Assembly: GCA_021737405.1 (NCBI GenBank)
Contig: JAIPEG010000019.1
Location: forward strand, 1-51,789
Source: Bacteriovoracaceae bacterium
GTDB lineage: Bacteria > Bdellovibrionota > Bacteriovoracia > Bacteriovoracales > Bacteriovoracaceae
Direction: 5' to 3'
Length of the DNA stretch: 51,789 nt
The position numbers and the translations under genes are program-made. Below, one piece after another: positions 17,354 to 25,419 of this stretch (its first letter is position 1; each line of letters begins with the position of its first letter). The notes under the pieces were generated by a model. That model was not told the origin of the DNA, ran no database searches, and saw nothing but the letters and a program-made list of their open reading frames with translations.

Positions 17354-17809
17354 ATGACCAAAAATATATTCACTATGATCTTTATCATTGCCTCATTATC
17401 AAGTAATTATGCTGAAGAAATCGGTCGTGTGGATACGGCCTTTAAGCTTTTAGGGGCCAATCACAGCATCGTTATTGAAGCCTTTGATGATCCGAAAATA
17501 AAAGGCGTCTCATGTCACCTGAGTAGGGCAAAGACCGGAGGCATTAAGGGAACACTTGGGCTTGCAGAGGATCTCTCTGATGCTTCCATTGCTTGTCGTC
17601 AGGTTGGACCAATCTCTTTTACTGAAAAATTAGTACAAGGAGAAAGAGTATTTACTAAGAAGACCTCTCTTGTTTTTAAAAGTATGCAAGTGGTACGATT
17701 TTACGATTCAAAGAGAAACACTCTTATCTATCTGGTGTACAGTGACCGCGTGATTGAAGGCTCTCCTAAGAACTCGATTTCCACCGTTCCTATCATGCCT
17801 TGGAAGTAA
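17354..17809 (+). CDS. creA: CreA family periplasmic protein
   Basis: The 151-residue protein has a signal peptide (about residues 1-20, ending NYA) followed by the highly conserved CreA core. This includes [71 protein letters not shown] and a C-terminal [18 protein letters not shown]. Two Cys (SCHL and ACRQ) probably form a disulfide. Function is unknown even in E. coli. AAAAGGAAT is the ribosome site. Confidence 0.95.
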   Translation: MTKNIFTMIFIIASLSSNYAEEIGRVDTAFKLLGANHSIVIEAFDDPKIKGVSCHLSRAKTGGIKGTLGLAEDLSDASIACRQVGPISFTEKLVQGERVFTKKTSLVFKSMQVVRFYDSKRNTLIYLVYSDRVIEGSPKNSISTVPIMPWK

Positions 17810-18017
17810 TTCGCTGATTTGTTGACTAGACTTTTGTCATTTTAATTTTTGACACTCCTATTATTGCCAACTTTTTTAGGCACCCCCTAAAGCTATAAGA
17901 CACTGAAAACTCTTTCGTTACCTCTATAGTTATCCTCTTTTACATCCTTCTTTTAAAATTGACTGAATCACTCAAGTTGTAGCGATCGTGATCCGATAAA
18001 GTTAGAGAATTGTTGCG

Positions 18018-20243
18018 TTGAAGAGGAATATGACGAAGTTTTTACTGAGAACAATATTCACTTATTTCCTGGTTGTACTACTCGTTGATGGTACGAATCC
18101 TTTTGTTGCTCCGTTCGTTATTAAAAGTGCCTTTGCAGCAGAAGGTGATGCCCCTTCCTTTGAACACTTGAACTCTCAATACTTAGGGTTAAGAACGCGA
18201 ACAAATCAAGGTGTTCCTGACCATGAGGGAATTGCCAATGAACTGGCGGGCGCTAATGGCGAGACCATGTTAAATCAAGGCCAAGCTTTTATTGCGAATC
18301 CTCAAAATAGAACTCAACTAGCAACACCTGAAGGTCAAAATTTCCTCAACATGCATAACAAGTTTGCAAGATTGAGAAAATTAAAACTTAAGTTAGATAG
18401 TTGTTTTGCTAGTGAGGAATATAAAGAACTCAATAACCCTCAATACACACAAGCGATACCTGAGAGAATCTTTGCAGCAGCAATGACAATGCCTGATGAC
18501 AGTATTCCTTGTGATCCAGGTTTTTTTAACGCTCAGTCTTTGAATGAACTCTTTGGAGGCGTCTCTGATGTCATTGATGAGGCGACTACAGTTGAAAGAG
18601 TGGATACCCTAAATCAACTTCAAGAAGTGATCAGTGAAAAAAATCTCGATAACGCTGTGGAAAGTATTGTCGGACTCGATTTTACTTACTCAGGAGCCAA
18701 TCTTTCTGATGGCGCTCCTCTTGATCAGGCAAAGTTAGATGCTATCGTTCATAATATTTGTGTTTTAAATGCTCCTAATAATCGTGGAACCATCATTAAT
18801 AACAGAGATCGTTGTACAGACGCTCAAAAAACTCGTTTAAAAAGAGTGGCCAAGAAAAAGCAAGAGCGAATGATTGCAGAAGGGGTGATTCCAATGTCTC
18901 TTACTTCTGCTGCTAATGACTTAAAGAATAAGTTTACAGAACTGAATGTTAAAATCGTTTCAGATCCATCATTTCAATTAGATGTAACAGATGGAATTAT
19001 AAGTGATTCAGTAAATCTTGAGTCAGAAAAATCTCAAACAGCTTACAGTAACTACGTTAATTCTTATATGAATATCATTCGCACCCATCCTGGAATGCTC
19101 GCTTTAACAGAAACTATTGGCGACGATCTTGGAGGAAGGCGCGATCAAGATGGAAGATTCCTTGGGATCTTCGGCTCAGGTGGCATTGATTATGAGGAGA
19201 GGCGTTTTCAAACCCATAATGTCGCCCATTTGGATACTAGTCGTGATGATAGTACAGGTGTTGAAACTGTCGAGAGAGCAATTAGAGAATCTAAGCAAAA
19301 AGTGATGGCCCAAGCAAATAGAGTGTTCAACGGCGAAGCTTATCGTCGAGGAGATATGAGTTCCTACGATCCAAATGCTTGGGCAATAAGTCTTTCTAAT
19401 AATCCTGATGATATTGTCGAAAACAGAGAGGCTTCTTTAAAAGAGATTATTAAATCAAATCCAGTTTCTGTTGGACAGGCGTTAATGGAAAAACCAGGTC
19501 TTGCTTCAGAAGCTTGCCGTATCATGCGAGATATTGCCAAAGAACAAAAGGAAAACGCTGATTCAGCAGGTGATTGGGTAACTTGGAGAAACGTCCTCCT
19601 CGTTGGCGGACTCGCCCTTGGTGGGATTGCCGTTGTTGGTTTGGGTGCACTTATCATTGGAGGTGGACTTGCCTTGGCAACAGGTGGCGTTGGCGCTGGT
19701 GTTGCTGCTTGGGGTGGAGCTACTTTATCTTCAATTGCTCTTCCAGGCTTAGTTTACGGAGTGGTCGAAACAACAGATGCAACTTACCGATGGAGGCAAG
19801 CGGCTCAAGAACGTGATGCTCTTATTGAGTCTTATATGGCCGGTGCAGGGGATGATGCAACCGTGACTGAGTTCTTTAGGGCACAAGAAGCCGCTTATAA
19901 TGCCGCCTGGGAGGCGGGTCTTGCTGCAGGATTCACTCTTCTCGATGCTCCTGCCATTATGAGGGTAGCTAGTCTAATGGATGGCGCTCAAAGCTTAAGA
20001 TACTTTAAGAGAGTAAAAGATATTTTTAAACAAATTGAAGCCGATCCTAAATTAATTCGCACTTTAAGAAATCTTAGAAGAAGCTTAGGCGCCGATAAAG
20101 TCTCTCAAGTGATGAAAGAAATCACTAAACTAGATGAAGGACTTGATTACATAAAAGAAATACAGAAACTAAATTTTGAAGAAGCTGAAAACCTTTTTAC
20201 CAATGCCCATAGGATTTGTCAGAGATCATGTTTAGGAAACTGA
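18018..20243 (+). CDS. Large exported protein with Gly-rich membrane hairpin, unknown function
   Basis: The 741-residue protein starts at TTG 18018; ATG at 18030 is an alternative but leaves only 3 bases after the AGAGG site. The signal-like N-terminus is FLLRTIFTYFLVVLLVDG. Residues 45-520 are hydrophilic and helical. Residues about 525-585 form two Gly/Ala-rich membrane segments (LLVGGLALGGIAVVGLGAL and WGGATLSSIALPGLVYGVV). A helical tail carries a third hydrophobic stretch (AGLAAGFTLLDAPAIM). The tail ends with paired Cys (RICQRSCLGN). No family was recognised. The layout resembles the C-terminal two thirds of the 1555-residue protein at 5121. It overlaps the next gene, so the two are probably co-translated partners. 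Confidence 0.78.
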   Translation: MKRNMTKFLLRTIFTYFLVVLLVDGTNPFVAPFVIKSAFAAEGDAPSFEHLNSQYLGLRTRTNQGVPDHEGIANELAGANGETMLNQGQAFIANPQNRTQLATPEGQNFLNMHNKFARLRKLKLKLDSCFASEEYKELNNPQYTQAIPERIFAAAMTMPDDSIPCDPGFFNAQSLNELFGGVSDVIDEATTVERVDTLNQLQEVISEKNLDNAVESIVGLDFTYSGANLSDGAPLDQAKLDAIVHNICVLNAPNNRGTIINNRDRCTDAQKTRLKRVAKKKQERMIAEGVIPMSLTSAANDLKNKFTELNVKIVSDPSFQLDVTDGIISDSVNLESEKSQTAYSNYVNSYMNIIRTHPGMLALTETIGDDLGGRRDQDGRFLGIFGSGGIDYEERRFQTHNVAHLDTSRDDSTGVETVERAIRESKQKVMAQANRVFNGEAYRRGDMSSYDPNAWAISLSNNPDDIVENREASLKEIIKSNPVSVGQALMEKPGLASEACRIMRDIAKEQKENADSAGDWVTWRNVLLVGGLALGGIAVVGLGALIIGGGLALATGGVGAGVAAWGGATLSSIALPGLVYGVVETTDATYRWRQAAQERDALIESYMAGAGDDATVTEFFRAQEAAYNAAWEAGLAAGFTLLDAPAIMRVASLMDGAQSLRYFKRVKDIFKQIEADPKLIRTLRNLRRSLGADKVSQVMKEITKLDEGLDYIKEIQKLNFEEAENLFTNAHRICQRSCLGN

Positions 20244-22270
20244 TAAAACATATTCTTTTGATTTCTCTTTGTCTTTTTGGAGCAAGTATCCAAGCGGCAG
20301 GGTGTGATAGTTTAAAAACCTATCTTGATTTGGCCTTTAAGAGATCTCAAGGTATTTCAAAAGCCGCTGAAATCGAAAACCGCATCAATACTCTTGTCGA
20401 TTCAGCAAGTGACGTCAGAGTTATGCAGGGGAGCGAATACGTCTCCGCTACAGATCTTAGATATGTTGACGGCGCTCTCCTATACCGCGTTGGTGATCAA
20501 GAGTTATCTCAAGTCATTGATGATGACTTTAACAACTTCTTCAGGTTAGCAGGAGAATTAGAAACGCCATCTCCAGGAACAGGATTTGTTCTAGTTGGTG
20601 AAGCTTATTCACCACCGACAGGCACAGGCTTTATCACACGAGGGGCTCCTTATGTGCCTGATGGTGACGTTAACTTACCAGCGATTCGTCCAGGTACTGA
20701 TGTTGCGGTATCGAGAAGAGGGGCACCTGAACTGCCTGAGCCGGTTACAGGAAGAGATATTGTGCCAGTGGTAAGAGCGAACAATTTACCGGCCCTAAGA
20801 GCAGGAACGGACGTTGCACCGGTGGCACCTCCACTGCCAAGAGTTGAAAATTTACCAGCGATTCGTCCAGGTACTGATGTTGCGGTAACGAGAAGAGGGG
20901 CACCTGAACTGCCTGAGCCGGTTACAGGAAGAGATATTGTGCCAGTGGTAAGAGCGAATAATTTACCGGCCCTAAGAGCAGGAACGGACGTTGCACCGGT
21001 GGCACCTCCACTACCAAGAGTTGAAAATTTACCAGCGATTCGTCCAGGTACTGATGTGGCAGTAACGAGAAGAGGGGCACCTGCGCTACCTGAACCTGGA
21101 ACAACAACGGATGCCCTACCCGATGCTTCTGTTACAAGATCTGCTGAGTTGACACTTGAATCTGCTCCTGTGCCTAGTGGAACAAGAGCTGTTGATGATG
21201 GTCTTCGCGGTGGCGAAAATCTACCTGTTGTGCGAAATGAGTCACTTATTGTAAGGGAGGATACACTTCCTGCAGTAGCAAGAGGAGATTTGACCGTTAG
21301 TGGAAATAGAGACATCGCGCGCTTTGATGCGGATAATGTTGTCCCTCCTCGCGATGTTCCTCGGATAGAGAGTCCAGTAGAAGATTTTATTAAAGGCAGT
21401 GATGGGACTTGGCGATCTCCAAGCGATCATGAAGCGTGGATGAGGGCAAACCCTAATATGACTCCTACACTTCGGGCAGAGCAGTTTGTAGCGAATCATT
21501 CTAATTCATTAGTGTCGGTGGAGCTTCCTGATAATTCTGTACTTGTTGCAAGGGCCAGAGCTGTTGATGGTGATCAAATTGAATTAGAGCTTCCTGGTGG
21601 TGGTACACGAACAATAGGTGTTAATGATATTGATCCTGTAAAGGTAGATGATTTAGCAGTATCTCGTTTTACTACCGATGATGTGAATGCCAACTTACTC
21701 ACTCAAGACAATGAAATTTTCCCGGGACCCTTTAATGGTAAAGGGCCAAATGGTACCGCTATTCCTGATGATGAAGTCCTCGAAGCGATTCGTGGCGGTA
21801 GCCGTATTGTTAGGGTTTCCAATGGAGTTATTGAATTGCTGACAAGTGGAGGGAGGAGAATTTTTCTCAACGCTCGCAAGCTTGCTGAAAATGGAGTTGT
21901 TCTGGCAAATAGAACTGGAATTCCTCGTATTAATCTTGCAAGACTACTTCGGAGAGTGGGACGAACAACTGATCTTTCTGATGTTGGAGAAGCATGGTTT
22001 GGTGATGAAGAAGCTCCTGTAACAGTAGTGGAGCCCGGTGCTGGTGATACAACAACGCCACCCACAGTAGAGGATCCACCTGCCGAAGAGCCTCCTGCCG
22101 CCTTTAATGAGGATGCGCCAGGAGATCCTGATCGGACAGGAAATGATGGTGACCCAGTTGAAGAAGAAGTGAGAGCTCCTCTTCCTGCGGCTCCAAGAGG
22201 TCGCCCTGTCGCTCCTCAGATGAGAGGAATTAATAAACTGCAGATTATTCGCACTCGCGGGGTTCAATAA
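20228..22270 (+). CDS. Secreted Pro-rich repeat protein, unknown function
   Basis: I prefer the ATG at 20228 (680 residues, clean signal peptide MFRKLIKHILLISLCLFG ending IQA) to the upstream TTG at 20216. It overlaps the end of the 741-residue gene by 16 bases, which implies translational coupling. Mature residues about 150-290 are a tandem repeat of a 59-residue unit with motifs NLPAIRPGTDVAV, RRGAPELPEP, GRDIVPVVRANNLPAL and APPLPRVE. Next is a beta-rich domain (about 405-570, SLVSVELPDNSVLVARARAVDG). The tail is acidic and Pro-rich (about 590-680), as in cell-envelope-spanning linkers. It is likely a surface or periplasmic adhesive or structural partner of the preceding protein. Confidence 0.78.
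   Translation: MFRKLIKHILLISLCLFGASIQAAGCDSLKTYLDLAFKRSQGISKAAEIENRINTLVDSASDVRVMQGSEYVSATDLRYVDGALLYRVGDQELSQVIDDDFNNFFRLAGELETPSPGTGFVLVGEAYSPPTGTGFITRGAPYVPDGDVNLPAIRPGTDVAVSRRGAPELPEPVTGRDIVPVVRANNLPALRAGTDVAPVAPPLPRVENLPAIRPGTDVAVTRRGAPELPEPVTGRDIVPVVRANNLPALRAGTDVAPVAPPLPRVENLPAIRPGTDVAVTRRGAPALPEPGTTTDALPDASVTRSAELTLESAPVPSGTRAVDDGLRGGENLPVVRNESLIVREDTLPAVARGDLTVSGNRDIARFDADNVVPPRDVPRIESPVEDFIKGSDGTWRSPSDHEAWMRANPNMTPTLRAEQFVANHSNSLVSVELPDNSVLVARARAVDGDQIELELPGGGTRTIGVNDIDPVKVDDLAVSRFTTDDVNANLLTQDNEIFPGPFNGKGPNGTAIPDDEVLEAIRGGSRIVRVSNGVIELLTSGGRRIFLNARKLAENGVVLANRTGIPRINLARLLRRVGRTTDLSDVGEAWFGDEEAPVTVVEPGAGDTTTPPTVEDPPAEEPPAAFNEDAPGDPDRTGNDGDPVEEEVRAPLPAAPRGRPVAPQMRGINKLQIIRTRGVQ
20675..21091 (+). 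repeat. 177-bp in-frame tandem repeat
   Basis: Two full copies start at 20675 and 20852, and a third partial copy at 21029 runs to about 21091. The period is exactly 177 bp (59 codons). Copies are nearly identical at the DNA level, including third codon positions, which indicates a recent duplication. Each unit itself contains a degenerate half repeat (NLPAIRPGTDVA versus NLPALRAGTDVA). Confidence 0.95.
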
Positions 22271-22288
22271 AAGACTGTTTCTTCTTGA

Positions 22289-23056
22289 TTAAATATTTTT
22301 GGCGATATCAAAAAATTGGATATTGATTTGAGAGAGATGATGGGGACTAACGTCCTCTTCATTATAGTGGTGATACTTTGAAACGAAGTATTCGAGGAAA
22401 TTGTCGAGCTCTCTTTGTGCTTTCTGTTTCTCACTTTCTCTTATGAGGAGCTGTTCGTGACCAAAGAAATTATTCATGACATTTTCAATCCTTTGCTCAC
22501 TTAGGGCCATATCTATAAAATGTTTTTGCTGTTTTAGCGCTTTTAAAGAACCCTTGGTCTTTTCAAAAGAAAAAAGGGTGCCTTTCTTTCTTAAAAAACC
22601 ACGAATTGAAAAAATTGTTCTTAACTTTTTAATTTTGTCTTCTTCAATTGAAAGATTGAGCTTCTTTACTAAAACCTCAATGGGATATTCAATGGAAGAG
22701 AGACTTAATAAATTCAATAGACTTAGGAACTCGACTCTCTCTTCTAGATCTTCACCTGTAAACTCAATTCTGTGGGGTTTGTTTTTTTTTGGAGAGGGGA
22801 GTTTTCTACCGAGATAAGAGATTAACTTCTCTCTCTCAAAAGTATCTAATTCAAACTCTTCACAAAAACGCTGAATGAAATCTAGTGAAGGTTTCCTCTT
22901 GCCCCTGAGGACCATTGAGATCAGGCTTGGTGAGGCGTAGCCCATTTTCTTTGCAATTTGAGAGAGGTTTTTGCCTTCTTTCATTTTCTCTTGAAACGAA
23001 TGATTCAAGTAGATAATGATGCTCTTTTCTGGACCCATCTTCTCTATGCTTTGCAT
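22289..23056 (-). CDS. TIGR02147-type transcriptional regulator
   Basis: The 255-residue cytoplasmic protein has an N-terminal HTH of the Xre type (residues about 25-70, LSQIAKKMGYASPSLISMVLRGKRKPSLDFI). A helical domain follows, with the family's LISYLGRK, LSLLNLLSLSS and IEDKIKKLRTIF elements. This arrangement matches the TIGR02147/DUF4423 proteins found in Bdellovibrio-like bacteria and Fibrobacteres. Alternative start: the Met at residue 7. The gene is convergent with the repeat-protein gene and lies just past the terminator of 23135-23773, so it needs its own promoter. Its targets are unknown. Confidence 0.85.
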   Translation of the reverse strand: MQSIEKMGPEKSIIIYLNHSFQEKMKEGKNLSQIAKKMGYASPSLISMVLRGKRKPSLDFIQRFCEEFELDTFEREKLISYLGRKLPSPKKNKPHRIEFTGEDLEERVEFLSLLNLLSLSSIEYPIEVLVKKLNLSIEEDKIKKLRTIFSIRGFLRKKGTLFSFEKTKGSLKALKQQKHFIDMALSEQRIENVMNNFFGHEQLLIRESEKQKAQRELDNFLEYFVSKYHHYNEEDVSPHHLSQINIQFFDIAKNI

Positions 23057-23068
23057 TGCTTTTCTCTT

Positions 23069-23102
23069 AAAAAACCAAAAGGAGCTGACTTTCGTCAGCT
23101 CC
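23069..23102 (-). terminator. Rho-independent terminator of 23135-23773
   Basis: On the minus strand GGAGCTGAC and GTCAGCTCC form a perfect 9-bp stem with a GAAA loop (23102-23081). It is followed directly by TTTTGGTTTTTT (23080-23069). This is the clearest intrinsic terminator in the window. Confidence 0.9.
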
Positions 23103-23134
23103 CTCTGTAGGAAGACTTTATTTAAAATCTCTTC

Positions 23135-23773
23135 TTATAGCGCGCTACAAGCTGGGATAGTGTAATCAACTTCGTCAACAAGTGCTCCACCATAACGTCT
23201 CTCATCTGCTTCAGAAGCGTAACCACGGTTACTGATGATTAGGAAATCGTAGTTTGTAACAATTGTTGCCATAAATGTCTTAAATACAGAACAGTTAGGG
23301 AAATCTGTCTTGAATTTCTTGTCTGTGTGACTATATTTCATTCTCCACTCACGTGATTCTTTGTCTGAAATTCTAGCACAAGTCTTCTTAGGAGCAGTTA
23401 TTGCAGAAGATCCGTGTACTTTAGAGTAAGCCTTACACTCTCTCTCATCACGGTCAAAACATTTCTTCTGACCTTCATTTGGTCCATTCTTACATGTCTT
23501 AAGTTTATATCCCCACTTAGAACAAACTCTTACTGGCTGTACAGTCTTAATGGTATTTCCTTCCTGACAAACGTTTGTAAGGTTTGTGTAAACTGTTCCG
23601 TATTTTGTGAATACGCCTTTATTAGGAATACCTTCGTTTAATGTTCCTTTTGAAAGGATGGTGTATTTTGGATTTCTGTACTGGTTAAGATCACTTGGAT
23701 CTGAGCTACCAACACTTGCAGAGGCAGTAAGACTAATAAGTCCAATTAGAATTGACAGTGATAATGCTTTCAT
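23135..23773 (-). CDS. Small secreted Cys-rich protein, unknown function
   Basis: The 212-residue protein has a signal peptide (MKALSLSILIGLISLTASAS). The mature part is basic, with eight Cys concentrated in a central region (VC, VC, TC, KC, EC, TC, NC and a final AC). An even count is consistent with four disulfides. A strong AAGGAG site (23780-23785) precedes the ATG. A short CCGCC/GGCGG hairpin (23798-23813) lies in the presumed leader, and a perfect terminator follows. Strong expression signals suggest an abundant envelope or exported protein. No family was recognised. The 282-bp spacer upstream holds no gene. Confidence 0.8.
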   Translation of the reverse strand: MKALSLSILIGLISLTASASVGSSDPSDLNQYRNPKYTILSKGTLNEGIPNKGVFTKYGTVYTNLTNVCQEGNTIKTVQPVRVCSKWGYKLKTCKNGPNEGQKKCFDRDERECKAYSKVHGSSAITAPKKTCARISDKESREWRMKYSHTDKKFKTDFPNCSVFKTFMATIVTNYDFLIISNRGYASEADERRYGGALVDEVDYTIPACSAL

Positions 23774-24055
23774 AAAAACTCCTTAAATAAATTAAATCCG
23801 CCGTTGTTGGCGGTTTGTTGTTTTGTTGAGAGAGTTATAGACAAAGTTTTGTGAAATCCGTTTAGAAAAACTGTGAAAGATAATCTTTTTGATAACTAGA
23901 AGTAAACATATAAAAACAGTGACTTATGTCTTGGACAGGGTATGACCGAGTGAATGGGCCTGAGTAATTTGTGAGAAATTAACCTTAAGTAAAAGCATCA
24001 ATCGCTATTCTTTTATTCATTTAAGAAGAGGCGAGAGTATCTCCGAGAATAATTC

Positions 24056-24613
24056 ATGATCGTAGATACCTATCAACATGAATACATCACCAACTCTATT
24101 GAGAAAATCGATGAGATTGAAAAGTTAGTATTAGAGATGGAAAAAGGATCGGGAAGCTTTATTGAAGTCAGTCGTGAGCTTCTCGGTATTTTGCATTCCT
24201 TGAATTGTGGTTATCTTTTATTGATGTCTTAAAAGAGGTTAGGCAGGGGTTCTTAGATAATAAATCCTTAGTTGAAATAAAGAGAAACTTTTCTAATATG
24301 CTCGATCTTCAAAAGAAAGAGAGCTCAGGTAGAGTGCTTCTCGTTGAAAACTCAAGTGTCTTGATAAAGCATTTCTTGAAAATTTTTGAAAAAACTGGGT
24401 ACACTCCAAGTATTACTGATAATGGAATTCATGCTTTTGAAAGATTAATGACTGAGAAGTTTGAAGTGCTGGTTACCAATCAATTTAACAGGAATAACAA
24501 AGCCTAAAGAAATTGAAGGGATCAAAGGTCTTGGAGCTCTAGGTTTAATTTAAAAGCCTTTTAATCTAAAGACCGTTCATGAGCAAATCTTAAAGGTCTG
24601 GAATAAACTCTAG
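24056..24613 (+). pseudogene. Decayed response-regulator (receiver) gene
   Basis: Reading frames must be joined to recover the protein. An intact start (24056) gives 58 codons in one frame, stopping at 24232. The receiver start RVLLVENSSVLIKHFLKIFEKTGY and KFEVLVTNQ are in another frame (to 24507). The original frame then continues from 24485 with LTGITKPKEIEGIKGLGALGLI, an in-frame TAA where a Lys codon is expected, and KPFNLKTVHEQIL to the TAG at 24613. The usual phosphoacceptor Asp is Asn here, and the segment between beta-3 and beta-4 is missing. Together this means frameshifts, an internal deletion and a nonsense change. The end overlaps the convergent 24610-25293 gene by 4 bases. Confidence 0.72.
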
Positions 24614-25293
24614 GGAATCGTCCAAGGGTCCAAAACCTTTACGAGATCATTTTGGCCATAACTTTGCCTAAGACCACCAACACTGATTCCCAAGGATTGT
24701 GCGGTTAACACAAAGTCATTTTGCTGATTAACAGCACTTTTTTCAGCATGATTCTTATAGCGCTTATCAAATTGGGTCGCCATTTCTGTGAAGTAAAAAG
24801 AAGAGAGCAGGCTGTCTTTTGCGTGACTAAATTCATGATAGATAATGACGGCCGGTGCTACCTTACTGTCAACTTTCTTTGGTCCGGAAGAAAGATAACC
24901 TTCACGGTAATACATAATGGCGCCTTCATTAGGGTCGGCTATCAGGATTCCAGCGATTTGATCTTTCGTAAGGATCAAGCCTGTCTGCTGTTCAAAGATC
25001 TTTTGAAGTTGCTGAGAGTTTTGATCTGAAATCATTGTAAAGCTAGGAAGCTTTGTTTCTTTATAAACATTTTCCCTAGAATCAAAAAGAACCGCAGCTT
25101 TATTAGTCCACAGCAGATACTTTTCGTGATTAGCAACATAACTCACAGAACCGTTTTTACCCATAATAGCGATGAGGTCGTTTAAGAGTTCTTCTTTTTG
25201 AAGTTGATTGTCATCATTTTGAGAATAGACAACTTCAGCGAGGGCAGAGAAATTTATGATGCTAAGTAAGACAAGGAGGATGGTTTTTTTCAT
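24610..25293 (-). CDS. Secreted protein with HExxH zinc-peptidase motif
   Basis: The 227-residue protein has a signal peptide (MKKTILLVLLSIINFSALA). The motif IIYHEFSHAKDSLLSSFYFTEMA has the HEFSH zinc-binding pair and a plausible third ligand Glu in TEMA. This suggests an exported zinc metallopeptidase, although no known family was recognised. The N-terminal half (QNDDNQLQKEELLNDLIAIM) is hydrophilic. It is divergent from the imuB operon, and its 5' region shares the 90-bp spacer with that promoter. Confidence 0.72.
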   Translation of the reverse strand: MKKTILLVLLSIINFSALAEVVYSQNDDNQLQKEELLNDLIAIMGKNGSVSYVANHEKYLLWTNKAAVLFDSRENVYKETKLPSFTMISDQNSQQLQKIFEQQTGLILTKDQIAGILIADPNEGAIMYYREGYLSSGPKKVDSKVAPAVIIYHEFSHAKDSLLSSFYFTEMATQFDKRYKNHAEKSAVNQQNDFVLTAQSLGISVGGLRQSYGQNDLVKVLDPWTIP

Positions 25294-25383
25294 GAGTCAG
25301 AACCTACTAAACTTTCGCGTTAAAAAGGAGCCCCCGTGTAGAAAAGTCCTCTTTTTAAAGGAGAGATAGGCCAATTTTTCTTA

Positions 25384-25412
25384 TTGACACTTACGCAAAA
25401 CTTACGCACAAT
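25384..25412 (+). promoter_or_regulatory. imuB promoter overlapping a TTAC-N7-TTAC direct repeat
   Basis: A perfect -35 TTGACA (25384-25389), a 17-bp spacer and CACAAT (25407-25412, 4 of 6) form a good sigma-70 promoter. Inside it ACTTACGCA occurs twice (25389-25397 and 25400-25408), 11 bp apart, giving TTAC-N7-TTAC. This has the geometry of the alpha-proteobacterial LexA box GTTC-N7-GTTC. An SOS-type repressor bound here would block both promoter elements. Start of transcription near 25419-25420 coincides with an ATG, so the mRNA may be leaderless. Confidence 0.55.
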
Positions 25413-25419
25413 GAAATCT

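Noticed and set aside
20675..21091. Spaced repeats considered as a CRISPR array
   Set aside because: The units are contiguous 177-bp coding repeats in frame, with no short direct repeats, unique spacers or cas genes.
20650..21315. 221-residue open frame on the minus strand across the 177-bp repeats
   Set aside because: It is the antisense shadow of the repeat-bearing gene; its low-complexity Ser/Gly/Thr product repeats with the same 59-codon period and has no start signals.
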